Assembly (NCBI RefSeq): GCF_003073045.1
Contig: NC_037590.1
Span: forward strand, 21,726,449 to 21,790,448
Source of the DNA: Pomacea canaliculata
Lineage: Eukaryota > Mollusca > Gastropoda > Architaenioglossa > Ampullariidae
Direction of reading: 5' to 3'
DNA length: 64,000 bases
Positions within the stretch are counted from its first letter, which is position 1. Each line of letters starts with the position of its first letter. A program made the translations under genes and the position numbers. A model generated the notes under the pieces. That model saw nothing but the letters and a program-made list of their open reading frames with translations, had not been told where the DNA came from and searched no databases. Shown one piece after another: positions 35,485 through 47,065 of this stretch.

Positions 35485-35620
35485 AGGAAATGACTGTACC
35501 TTTAATTTCTTGAAGGACAGGAAACGTTTACCCGTCAGATGAGAAGAAAGCTATAGTTTGTTTTCATATTTCCTGCTGTAGGTTACAGGCGTGTCCATGC
35601 TTTGGCGCGGACTACGAAAC
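35485..35620 (-). promoter_or_regulatory. Conserved block upstream of TLR E (second leader exon or promoter)
   Basis: Aligns with 43300-43435 upstream of TLR F: GGAAATGA.TGTACCTT at one end and AGGCGTGTCCATGCTTTGGC at the other. On the - strand the first motif reads AAG|GTACAGTCATTTCC, a possible donor. It may be an alternative first exon or a proximal promoter; no TATA box is obvious. Confidence 0.3.
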
Positions 35621-36299
35621 CTACTTGGGGTGTTGATGCGATCGGGGGGGTGCGTGACGTAAGGGAAGAACCACCGCGCAGTGAAGTCAGTAACTCGCCG
35701 GAAGCACAATGTTGATGTCGGGGGGAGGGGCAAGGAATGCCCTTCTTTACTTATCTTTTTGGAAAAGCCACATGAGTCGCAGGCGTTAGGTTGTCTGACT
35801 GGGACGGTATCACATCCGCGTTATTGTGCAGGCATGGCTTTCATGTGATATCAGACATATTTCTCTCTTGTGCTTGCTGTTTCAGTCGCTTTTGTGGGCA
35901 GAATAAGGTCAATGGCGTGAGATATTCTTGGCGTCGGCATGTCCTGAATGAATGTGTCTTATGTAGTGTAAAATCGAGGTCACTATTACTCTTTAAAAAA
36001 AAAACTCAGTACCCACAAACAACCATGAAACAAGCTACATGCAGTCAGAGTTGAACCACCAATAATCATCAAATGCATCATAATACCACCTCTTGGTAAC
36101 TATTTTACTCTCACCTTTAAGCACTAATTATAACATGCACTATTCAGTCAGTTAATATTGTATGTTAACTGGTCACACTGGTCATGTTCTGGCCTGAGCG
36201 TCGAGCAAACCAATGGTCTAGATTTTCTAACACCTGTTGTAGAGTGCCAAGAGGCCGAAGATGTCAGTCGGTGATCAGGGCCACTGAAGGTAAGGAAGT
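35621..36299. other. Spacer between the TLR E promoter region and a LINE
   Basis: No gene or repeat recognised. A G-rich patch (35645-35651 and 35719-35730) is the only compositional anomaly. Confidence 0.3.
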
Positions 36300-38280
36300 C
36301 TTATGGTAGCCAAATTTAGAGAAGTAACTGAAAAATGAGGAGTACAGTTAGAAGAATGGGGTAGATAGGGGTAGAAAATATTGTTATTGGAGGAGATTGG
36401 AATATTGTTTTGAACTTTCAGCTTGACTGTCATAATTATAAACATAACAACTAAAGGCAAAAACAATGTTGTTAAGATGATGGCAAACTTGGATCTAGTA
36501 GACATATGGTAATAACTAAACCCAGAAGCACTGAGATATACTTGGCGTAGGAAAAGATCACTCCAACAAATAGATTAGACTTTGTCCTTATGTCACATTT
36601 ACTGTCAAATCTGGTCATGGATGCAGATAATACTCCTGGCTACCGTACCGACCATTTGTTGATTACTTTGTCATTAGCTACAGAACAAGAGGAAAGGAGA
36701 TTTAATCTATGGAAGCTAAACTCTTCACATTTGAAGTGCAAAGACTATTTTAAATACTTTCATTAAAGAAGTCACAGAAGAGTACTTAGCGTTCCCATAT
36801 GACAGGGATAATTTAGCAAATATTCCCCCACTAATAATACAGCGTGTAGTATCTCATCACACATTTATAGACACTATGCTAATGAAAATTAGAATGAAAA
36901 TGGTGACCTTTTATACCAAGAAAAAGAAAAGAAATCAATGTAAAGAAAAACATTAGAAAAAGCAATTATACAGTTAGAAAGTAAAGATAAGTTAAAGGAA
37001 GACGAAATTCTTGAAAAGAATAAACGTGAACTCATTTGTTAAAGGGAGAAAAAATGGAGGGTGTACTGATTCTCTCCAGAGCAAAGTGGATAGCAGAAGG
37101 AGATAAAGTAAGAAGATATTTCTGGAAAAACGTAATAATGTAGGTAAGCAAATGCGGATATTACAGAAGCAAAATGGGGAAAGTATTAGAAAAACTAAAG
37201 AAAGCATTCTTTTCCAACCTGTACTCAGAGCAAGCCGTCCAGATGAACACGATTTCGCCTTATTTATTCATTCCATGTGAAGAAATTTTAGCTATTACGA
37301 TTAGAAAAAACAGATACATAAAAGGTATAAAAATCCAAAATACTGAAAGTAAAATTGTACAATCTATACAGATGATACGGAATTGACTTTGGAGGATGAT
37401 CAATAGTCTTTTGAAGAATCAATGAATACATTAAAATTGTTTGAAAAAAATATCTGGTTTAGTTCTGAACACTGAAAAATCAAGTGCACTGTGGCTGGGA
37501 AGCAATGCAAATTCATCAACTAAGTATTTACTCCCCTTACAGATGCAATGGAACCTAGAAAAATTCAAAATTATTGGTATTTGGTTTACTAATAATAAAA
37601 GCATGTATCAAATTAAATTATGACAGAAAGCAGCCAAATTTGAACACTGTACAAGATTTGGCTAAAAAAACCAGTAACTCCATTAGGAAGAGTAGCAATA
37701 CTCAAGTCGCTAATCTTGTCAAAGTTAATACACTTGTGGCTATTGCTGCCAAACCCGTCATATCATATTGTTAACAACATTCAGAAATCTATATTTCAGT
37801 TTGTGTGGGATGTAAAAAATGATAAAATCAACAGAAAATTATCTATTAAAAAGTGTATAATAAGGGTATTGGCATCCTGATGTTAGAACTTATATGAATG
37901 CCTTAAAACTATCATGGTTGAGAAACATAAAGAAAACCAATCATAATTAGAAAAGGACTATCATGTCCTCACATAAAATGTTAAATTACCTTAGACAAAC
38001 TTGGCTCAGCTATTGGCTCTTTTGTAAATGCAACTAGTGTCTGGACAGATGTTCTTAAAGCGTACAAGATATTTGAAGGAAGTGTTGTGTGTAAAAAACA
38101 AATTGAAGAGATTGTCAGAGCCTGTCTTTTGTAACAACAAAATTAAGATTGGGAATAAACCATCTCTGTATAGAAGTTGGATAGACTAAAAGGGATATAT
38201 TTAATTAAACATTTACTGGATGGAAGAGGAAAATTCTTATCATGTCAAGATTTTAAAAGTATATATGAAAACATTTTTTT
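36300..38280 (+). mobile_element. L1/Tx1-like LINE, internally deleted and degenerate
   Basis: A non-LTR retrotransposon ORF2 relic, read through several frames. Endonuclease end: IVIGGDWNIVLNF at about 36377, then TNRLDFVLMSHLLSNLVMDA and PGYRTDHLLITLSLA. Reverse transcriptase: FFSNLYSEQ near 37207, EILAITIRKNRYIKGIKI at about 37280, the catalytic motif as YTDD at about 37365, and SGLVLNTEKSSALWLGS at 37450. C-terminal part: KIGNKPSLYRSWID at about 38145-38190 and LLDGRGKFLS after it. The palm region between the RT fingers and the YTDD stretch is missing, and stops and frameshifts are numerous. It occupies the spacer between TLR E and TLR F. Confidence 0.78.
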
Positions 38281-39795
38281 TTTTGATAGCTGGAAGAGAA
38301 AAGGGGAAGACAATATCATTAACAGTTGCCAGCAAGCGCTTCAGTTCACAGGGAATCACGGCAAGTGCCGAGACACTGCGTGTTGGTGGAGCGGAGGCTG
38401 CGTCTTCCACGTATGGTGCGGTAATCACATTTCTTTTATACTTTGGATTTTTTGTTACATTTTGAATTTCTGTTGTATTTTTATATAGATGATTTTTCCT
38501 TCGTAAATGTAATAGGCGTAGTTTTTACTGAAGTATTTGGTCCAGGATTGTTGTGGTCATGACACCAACAGACAGCGCCGATTTGTTTTGACATCTATAT
38601 ATACCCTAGGGGAGGAGTCAATGATTTTTCAGATGCTGGTGGGAAATATATATAGATATATTTGGGGGAATCAGTGGAAACATCAGGCTACAAGACTAAT
38701 TCATAATGTTCTTAAAAACAGCATCAAGTATGAACGTTATAAAAGTGACCTTGTGCCGAACTATAAACGCTAGTATTCTTTTGTCGACAATCGAACCAAA
38801 GAGAATCCTCTTAAATTAACTGAGAAAAAAAACTGTCTATTTGAATATTTGATCATTCAAAATGTTTAATAAGTAGTAACTTTCTAAATGTGCATTAGGA
38901 ATTTATTTCAACAATTATCATATATATTTTATACAGACCTAAGACGCTGAAAAAAATAGTCTTACAAGGGGGATAACTGAGAACGTCAAGGAAAACGGCC
39001 TAACCGTCTCAATCCTAAGATAGCATCAAACGTTATTAACTCAGTCCTTTCCATCTAAACATAATGACAACATGCCAGTTGTTAAGAGACAAATCATACA
39101 CAAAAAAAACCAAAGAATTATTTAACTAGAAAACAGCTGATGTTTACTTGTAAATCGATTGAAAAACAGCTCTTACAAAAAAAAACTTATTTTACTTTCG
39201 GAAAAATAAACAATTCAAAACGCTTTTTGAACCGGTTGCACAATCAAACTATTCGTATGAAACTGATGGAACATGAGATATGCAGCGTTCACATCAAATA
39301 AAAAGAAATTGATAATATTAAAACAATAGGAAAAGAGTGAGTGCGTCCCGATGAAGTGTATTGCTCGACGGTGATATGCAGACAAGAGTCCGATAGACTA
39401 CGAAAGAAAACTTGTGCAAGTTTCCAAAGCACACTTTGCTTGCCTGACATGGATAAAACATATTTTTTGAACTCCGCAAAATTTGAAAGAACTTTAAAAA
39501 CAAGCCTATGCCAAATTAAATCTTATTTTGCGGAAGGACTAGGAAATAGTTGTAAGAAAAAAGGCGCTGCCTAATTGAGGCAAGATTAAACAAAGGACAG
39601 AGCATGTAACTCCTTTGAACGTCTAAAGGTTAAGCAGCTGATACAGCATGAAGTGATGGACATGTAAGCAGTGAAAGGTAGACTCATTAAATTACTCATC
39701 AAATCAATGGAAAAGACAATTTATAATTAAAAATTAATTGGTTTCATAGATAAAGCATAATTCTTTGAGGTCATAAGCTTTTTTTTATCCTGTTG
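38281..39795. other. Spacer between LINE and TLR F
   Basis: AT-rich; no convincing coding frame, tRNA or repeat boundary. The left part may be the 3' tail of the LINE, but no poly(A) or target duplication marks an end. Confidence 0.3.
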
Positions 39796-42428
39796 TTATT
39801 GCTCTTTAAGAGCCTTCGCCAGTCTTCTCCAAAAGCTAGGCACCAGCTCAAGATCATCGTGAGGAAATTGGATGTAAGTAGAAGACTGAAGGTCGTACAA
39901 AACTTGGCGTGGCAGCTCGTGGCTGGGGATGTCCTCGTACAACAAAAACAGCAGCACGTTGCGACCTGTGTGTACAGACTCCATGGTGGCCATCTGCATC
40001 TCATACTGACACCTCTCCGACTGCAGCAGGTGTCGCGTCAACACAACCAGCGTGCGGCGACTGTTCTGAACGGCAGCCACGATGTTGCAGGGGATGGGCT
40101 GTCCGGGGGTGAAGTCGCGGTGATGCACGATCAGTCGCAACCCCTTCCTTTCCTCCAGCTGCCGCATGAGCTCGCCATGCACGAACTCGTCGTCCTCTGA
40201 ACAGTAGGAGACGAAGGCGTCGACCTCAAATGAGTTTTCGGTTAATGTTCGCTTCCTGGAGTGCGCCAGACGCGACGCATAGTACAAGTAGCGCAGCTTC
40301 CATCGAAAGCGGTAAAGAACAGCGGAAGCAAGCGCCAGAGTCAGGCAGAAGAAACATGTAAACGCTCCAATCAGCATGCCAACAACGTTTCCGCAAGTCT
40401 TTTGTAGTGTCTGAATTTCCTCTGTAATGTTGATCATTTTCTTGATGGTGCCATCGGGTCTCAGGCAGGAGTACTTATTCCGGAATACGAACTGTACAGC
40501 CGACTGCTGAATCCAGGTGAGAAAATCGATGTGCGTGCACAGGCAGGCGATGGGATTGAACGTGAGGTTGAGGTAGACTGTGACATTTGGATTGGAAGTT
40601 ATCAAATCGAGATGGTCTGAAATGAATTTAGGAATAAAATGAATGTTATTGTAAGATAGGTCCAACGAGGTTAGGCTCATCATGTGACTGACAGTAATTT
40701 CAAAGTTAAAAATATTGTTGTGCGACAAATTGAGCTGCCTCAAGTTTGTTAATCCTTGAAATGCCGCAGCAGGTATGATGTTGATGTAGTTGGACGACAA
40801 GTCCAAAGTTTCCAGTTTTGACAAATTGGCGAAGACCCTACCATTTTCGTCATTCTTTAGTTGTTCCCTCAGGTAATTTCTGCTTAATCGCAAGTTCTTG
40901 AGCTCGGGAAAGGTATCGAAGAACGCATAGTGAACTTTGCGTGCGAAGTTGTTAGAAAGATCAAGACTTTGCAATTGATTTAATCCTTTGAAAGGTCCTA
41001 TCCACCGGGCCAAAAAATTGCTTGTAAGTTCGAGGCTCGTAAGTGTGTTGTTCTCGTCAAACCGGATGTTTACTAGGCTATAGCGCAGCTGGTTCCAACG
41101 CGACACGTATGAGGTCAGCTTAGGAGGAAGGACGAAGGTCAGACTGAGAGGAGTCAAGGGGTCTCTTTCTTCAAACATAGCGTTTTCTAGGCTTAGAGGA
41201 CAAGTAGGAAATGTCTGTCCACTTGGCTCAAGAGATCTCTGACATCCTTCATACTCGCGGACGTAATGACACTTCTCGATATGTTCTGGCTTGACGGAAA
41301 AGGCCGGGTAGCTAGTAGGGGGATCGTGTGGTCTCATCCTTCCGTCGTTTTTTATTGTCGTGAGATTTGTGAGATCACCGAGGTCGAGTAAGTAGCTACC
41401 GAAGCGTAATCTGTTTCCGGATACGGAGACAAAGGACAGTGTGTCCGGCATGTTGTCCAGGGCCCCGGGAGTAAAGCTTTCAATGCGATTGCTCTCTGCG
41501 TGTATGCTCTGTAGTCTCGTGTCCTTGAAGTAGCGCGTGTGATTCGTATCGATGACGACGCACACAGAGTATGGGTCCATGATCTCGTTGATATACAGGT
41601 CCTTCAGGTTGGAGCCTTGCAGGCTGTAGAAAGCATCACCCAGCGTGTTGAAAGCCCAGGCGCGTGTTTTTTGAAAGGTCCATGGTCCGCAAATTCCGGA
41701 GAGGTCTGAAAGCCTCACGGTCCACGTCGCTGATGTTACAGCTGGTCAAAGTCATGGACCTTAGAGATGGTGGCAGGTTAGCAAAAGTAGAATTTTCCAA
41801 TTTTGGTATGGAGCAGTAGCCCTCGGGAAAGCCAAGGAGACTTAAGTTTCTAAGACTGTGCAATTTGCTGAAACCAGGACCAAAATTTGTTTTGGCAAAA
41901 CCGTCCAGCACCAAGTAGGTCAAGTTCTTCAGAACGGACAGGGCGACGTCAGGATACTCTGCATCGGGATCGTCCGTTTTCTGAGCATTTCCACCCAGCC
42001 GAAGATCTGACAGCGAGGTGGCCAATGGTGTAAACACGTCAGCAGGGTACGCCTCATGGCTGAGAGGAAGCGCATTCCAAGACAGATTCAAGCTGGTGAG
42101 GCTGCGGAGACCGACGAAGGCATGCACGTGCAGGCGCGAGATGTTGTTGTAGGACACGTCAAGCACACTCAGTAAGTGGAAGGCGCGTGAAGGTGTGATT
42201 GGGCAAGTCGTGGATAGCGTTTCTTGACAGGTTGAGACTCGTCATGTTACCAGGCAGATCGTCCGGGACGGAAGTGAGGCCTTTGCCGGAGCAGTCCACG
42301 CCACCGTCATGACAGGTACACAAGGACTGGCAGGCCGGTGTCACGACACTCATTCGAACCACCTGCACCGCCACCGTGTGAACGATTAGTAAGGCGGCGA
42401 CGAATGGAGGAGTGCGCCACTGAAACAT
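39796..42428 (-). CDS. Toll-like receptor F (clade E-G), two frame breaks
   Basis: Close paralog of E. ATG at 42428 (MFQWRTPPFVAALLIVHTVA, signal peptide) lies 7 bases after an acceptor (GTGTTTCAG). LRRNT (CQSLCTCHDGGVDC), about 12 LRRs, insertion with a cysteine arrangement unlike E and G (KCHYVREYEGC), about 6 LRRs, LRRCT (CLCTHIDFLTWI), TM helix (MLIGAFTCFFCLTLALASAV) and complete TIR: VDAFVSY, RDFTPGQPIP, FW. Two single-base insertions, near 42180 (GGAAGGCGCG for GGAAGCGCG) and near 41650 (GTTGAAAGCC for GTTAAAGCC), break the frame; removing them gives 877 codons. The C-terminal 620 or so codons are open. Confidence 0.9.
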
Positions 42429-42435
42429 TTTGCAT

Positions 42436-43102
42436 CTGAAACACAATTAGAGGAAGATTGCTGACACCGTACCCCACATTTAGCTCCTATAAACGGTAAT
42501 TTTTTTTTTTTTTTACAATCAGTCCATCAAATACTCTTTCGCTTTCTCTACCCTGGGAGGGGACTGCTGCTGGAAGATATTGCCATTGTCTATATGCCGC
42601 GTAAATACTGCACTACTTCTGTGATTTACTCTTTCTTTTTCTTAATTTGCGACTGCATCTTTTTGTGATTAGTTCATTTTATACAGTTTAATGTTGAGAT
42701 GGACTATACAGCTTAATGTAAATGTAATGACATTTGTGTCTATTTCGTGAATAAAATAAAATAATTTTATGTGTCTGTGATAATTACAGCTATGTGATTC
42801 GAAACATTATGATTGCCATAAGCACAGTCTATCTGTTCATTGTGTTAAATGAATACTCCAGGTTCCTTATATCCGACTTATCGCAGTACACTGATAAGAA
42901 ATAGTTCTTTATGATGAAGCTGACATATCACGAGCGACTGAAAACACCAAAATATTTCAATCCAGACATCCTGTTCATTGAGACGATCCTTCTGCAGAAC
43001 GCTTGTTTAACATATTTCTTGCATATGGGGTGTGTGTGACTGAAAGAGAATGAGAGTGTGTATGTGTTAACGGTAACAACAAAATGAAAGCATAGTACAT
43101 AC
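42436..43102 (-). other. Predicted 5' UTR intron of TLR F
   Basis: 667 bp between the acceptor (TAATTGTGTTTCAG) and a donor (CATTTG|GTATGTAC) in the same homologous position as the TLR E donor. It starts with a region alignable to the E intron and includes a T run at about 42500. It is much shorter than the E intron. Confidence 0.5.
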
Positions 43103-43178
43103 CAAATGATTGCGCTGCATATGTTCTGTGATGGCAGATTGTTGTACAACGTGGGAGGTGTCATCCTGTGGTGTCTAC
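43103..43178 (-). other. Predicted 5' UTR exon of TLR F
   Basis: Homologous to 35250-35325 upstream of TLR E, with the donor at the same alignment position. Its 5' limit is unknown. A further conserved block (43300-43435) upstream matches 35485-35620. Confidence 0.4.
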
Positions 43179-43439
43179 ACACGTAAATGACCAGCCACCG
43201 ACCACTTGACAGTAGTACGTAATTTCTCCATATCAACGTTCACAATTTCCGATACACTCACTTGCTGCTCAAACTGTCACTCTACGGATCACACAAAAAA
43301 GGAAATGATTGTACCTTGGATGCCTTGAAATACAGGAAGACTTTCCACGTCCCTTCTAAACAATAGTTAATGTTTGCTTTCGTGCTTCCCGTTGTAGGCC
43401 TCAGGCGTGTCCACGCTTTGGCGCGGACTGTGAAACAAA

Positions 43440-43505
43440 GATCAGGGTGTTGGTAAAAGGATGGAGAGGGCGGGGTGGGTGGGTTAGTGGGGTGGGGGTG
43501 ATGCA
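43440..43505. other. G-rich tract upstream of TLR F
   Basis: Runs of three to five G (GGGCGGGGTGGGTGGG, then GGGGTGGGGG) on the + strand, lying just upstream of the conserved TLR F leader block. It could form a G-quadruplex; function is inference. Confidence 0.4.
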
Positions 43506-43819
43506 AGTCAGGTCCCAATACCCTGTGGGGGGAAAAAACGTCTGAGCAGCGCACTCCGTAGTAACACGCAGGAAGGATATTGTTAATGTGAGGATTCTGT
43601 AATTATCTCTTTATAGAAACCGTATGAGTGGCAAGTATTACATTGTCTAGATGATAGAGTATCGCGTCCGCTTCAGTGTATAAACAAAATCTTTGGTACT
43701 CCGTCAAATGTCTAGCAGCATCTGTGCCGGTCGCTTCTGTGCTTAGAATCTCGGGCAGTCGACGACATAATACAGTATAACAATCTTTCAGCAGCTGTAG
43801 GAAGATTCACATACACGCC

Positions 43820-44085
43820 CGCACACAACCTTGTCGATAGTGCGCTTGCTTTCGAAGAAGAATATCGCTGTCGCTGGTTCGAGACCTGCTCGGACTTGTT
43901 CTAGAGCACTCCATCTGCCCACCCAGCAGTTGCTTTGCAAGAATTTATACCTGATTTAGCAGGGGAAATAAAGAGGGCGGGACTGGGATAGGTTCCGCTT
44001 TCCGTGCTGTGCCCACAGGGTAAACGACTTTAACACTCACTACCCCTACGGCATCTAGACCACGGTTCACTTTATCTTCGCACTT
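43820..44085 (+). repeat. tRNA-derived SINE
   Basis: An A-box-like TGTCGATAGTGCGC (43832-43845) and a perfect B-box GGTTCGAGACC (43876-43886) at tRNA-like spacing begin a repeat that continues with a non-tRNA body (GGGATAGGTTCCGCTTTCCG and onward). A related body is visible near 33970-34080. It lies between TLR F and TLR G. A functional tRNA gene is excluded because the acceptor stem does not close. Confidence 0.5.
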
Positions 44086-44432
44086 GCGCGCGTGCTATCG
44101 ACACTAAACTCTGTGCTTTTATCAGCGTAATGACACGAAAATCCTCAGCAACGACAACACAGTACATTATATAAAATCTATGTCAATCATTATCATTTCA
44201 TACTAGGCTGTCACACTCAGTAACACTTGCAAGAGCAGTAAAAAGATTTAGAGGGACTCACTATACTAATGATAAATTCTGTTTATAACTTAACTGTTAG
44301 GAAACAAAAACTATTATCGCCGTAGGTTAAAAAATGCACAAAGCATCCGCAAGTAAAAATATTCTAGCATATTTTTCTTTATGCCGTTGTCAACAACAAA
44401 ACTTTTTCTTTGTTGTCTCATCTTACTCCTCT

Positions 44433-47058
44433 TTAATTGTCTTTTAGAGCATTAACCAGCCTATTCCAGAAGTTAGGAACAAGCATCGGATACTCGTGAG
44501 GAAACTGGATGTAAGTAGAAGACTGAAGGTTGTACAGCACTTGGCGCGGCATCTGGTAGCTGGGGATGTCCTCGTACAGCAGGAACACAAGCACATCGCG
44601 CCCCGTGTGTACGGACTCCATGGTGGCCATCCGCATCTCGTACTGACACCAGTCCGACTGCAGCAGATGTCGCGTCAACACAACCAGCGTGTGGCGACTG
44701 TTCTGAACGGCAGCCACGATGTTGCAGGGGATGGGTCGGCCTGGCGTGAAGTCGCGGTGATGCACGATCAGCCGCAACCCCTTCCTTTCCTCCAGCTGCC
44801 GCATGAGCTCGCCATGCACGAACTCGTCGTCCTCTGAACAGTAGGAGACGAAGGCGTCGAACTCGAATGAGTTGTCGATTAAAGTTCGCTTCCTGGAGTG
44901 CGCCAGACGCGACGCATAGTACAAGTAGCGCAGCTTCCATCGAAAGCGGTAAAGAACAGCGGAAGCAAGCGCCAGAGTCAGGCAGAAGAAACATGTAAAC
45001 GCTCCAATCAGCATGCCAACGAAATCTCCGCAAGTCTTTTGCAGTGTCTGAATTTCCTCTGTAATGTTGATCATTTTCTTGACGGTGCCATCGGCTGTCA
45101 GGCAGGAGTAATTATTCTCGTGTAAGAACATAAGAGCCGACTGCTGAATCCAGGTGAGAAAATCGATGTGCATGCACAGGCAGGCGATGGGATTGAACGT
45201 GAGGTTGAGGTAGACTGTGTCATTGGAATTGGCTGCTACCGAATCCAGGTGGTCCATAATAAATTTAGGAATAAAGTGAATGTTGTTAAAAGAAAGGTCC
45301 CATGAGACAATTCTTGTCATGTGACTGACAGTAATTTCAAAGACGAAAATATCGTTGTGCGACAAATTGAGCTCCCTTAAGTTTGCTAATCCCTTAAAAG
45401 CCGCAGCGGGGATGATATTGATTCTGTTTGACGACAAGTCCAGACTTTCCAGCTTTGATAAATTAGCGAACATTCTACCATGCTCGTCATTCATAAGCGG
45501 ACCTCTCAGGTAGTTTACTGCTTAATCGTAAGGTCTTAAGCTCGGGAAAGGTATCAAAAAACTTGTAGTGGACTCTGTGTGCGAAGTTGTTAGAAAGATC
45601 AAGGCTTTCTAAGTGATTTAATCCTTTGAAAGGTCCTAACCACTCTGCCAAAAGGTTGCTGCTAAGATCTAGGCTCGTAAGTGTATTGTTCTCGTCAAAC
45701 CAAATATTTACCAGGCTATAGTGCACCTGGTTCCAACGTGACACATATGATGTTAACTTAGGAGGGAGAAAGTATGTCAAACTGAGAGGAGTCAAAGGGT
45801 CTCTTTCTTCAAACCTAGAGTTGTCCATATCTAGGGGAAAAACTTGGAATTCCCCGCTGTCTGATCCGAGGGGTCGATGACATCCTCTTTCAGACTCACT
45901 GGCGTAGGGTGACGACTCACAAAGTTCTGGCTTGATGGAAAAGGCAGGAGAGCTAATGGGAGGATAGGGTGGTCGCAGGTGTCCGTCGTTTGTTACTGTT
46001 TTGAGGTTCGTCAGATGACCGAGTTCAAGTAAGTAGCTACCGAAGACTAACCTGTTTCCCGAGACGGAGACAAAGGACAGTGTGTCCGGCATGTTATCCA
46101 GGGCCCCGGGAGTAAATATTTCAATGCGATTGTTCTCGACGTGTATGCTTTGTAGTTTCGTGTTCTTGAAGTAGCGCGTGTGATTCGTGTCGATGACGAC
46201 GCATATGGCATATGGGTGTGTGATCCAGTTGATATACAAGTGCTCCAAGGCGGAACCTTGCAGGCTGTAGAAAGCATCGCCCAGCGTGTTAAAGCCCAGG
46301 CGTGTGTTTTTGGAAAGGTCCAGAGTTCGCAAATTCCGGAGAGGTCTGAAAGCCTCACGGTCTACGTCGCTGATGTTACAGCTGGTCAAATTCATGGACC
46401 TTAGAGATGATGGCAGGTTAACAAAAGTAGAATTTTCCAATTTTGTATGGAGCAGTAGCCCTCAGGAAAGCCAAGGAGACTTAAGTTTCTGAGACTGTGC
46501 AATTCGCTGAAACCAGGTCCAAAATCTTTGTTCGTCAACCGTCCAGCACCAAGTAGGTCAAGTTCTTCAGAACGGACAGGGAGACGTCAGGATACTCTGC
46601 ATCGGGATCGTCCGTTTTTGGAGCATTTCCGCCCAGCCGAAGATCTGACAGCGAGGTGGCCAATGGTGTAAACACGTCAGCAGGGTACGCCTCATGGCTG
46701 AGAGGAAGCGCATTCCAAGACAGATTCAAGCTGGTGAGGCTGCGGAGACCGACGAATGCCTGCACGTGCAGGCGCGAGATGTTGTTGTAGGACACGTCAA
46801 GCACACTCAGTAAGTGGAAGGGCGTGAAGGTGTGATTGGGCAAGTCGTGGATAGCGTTTCTGGACAGGTTGAGACTCGTCATGTTACCAGGCAGGTCATC
46901 GGGACGGAAGTGAGGCCTTTGCCGGAGCAGTCCACGCCACCGTCATGACAGGTACACAAGGACTGGCAGGCAGGTGTCACGACACTCATTCGAACCACCT
47001 GCACAGCCACCGTGTGGACGACCAGTAAGGCGGCGACGAGTGGAAGAAACCGAAACAT
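44433..47058 (-). CDS. Toll-like receptor G (clade E-G), frame-broken, with a clade A-D tract in its TIR
   Basis: ATG at 47058 (MFRFLPLVAALLVVHTVAVQ, signal peptide) lies 7 bases after an acceptor. LRRNT, about 12 LRRs, insertion (CESSPYASESERGC as in E), about 6 LRRs, LRRCT (CLCMHIDFLTWI), TM helix (MLIGAFTCFFCLTLALASAV) and TIR: FDAFVSY, BB loop RDFTPGRPIP, FW. Four single-base breaks against E and F: about 46890, 46530 and 46445 (losses) and 45515 (gain); corrected length is 876 codons. The last 353 codons are open. Most of the gene groups with E and F, but bases 44562-44614 are identical to gene B and encode RDVLVF, the A-D form, where E and F have RNVLLF. Confidence 0.88.
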
Positions 47059-47065
47059 TTTGCAT

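Noticed and set aside
44496-44837. Long + strand open frames antisense to the TIR domain, seen in most TLR copies (also 13201-13491, 19298-19705, 30195-30542, 39793-40200).
   Set aside because: They recur because the sense coding sequence is conserved and GC-rich; the antisense products have no recognisable motif and their ends do not coincide with splice or start signals.
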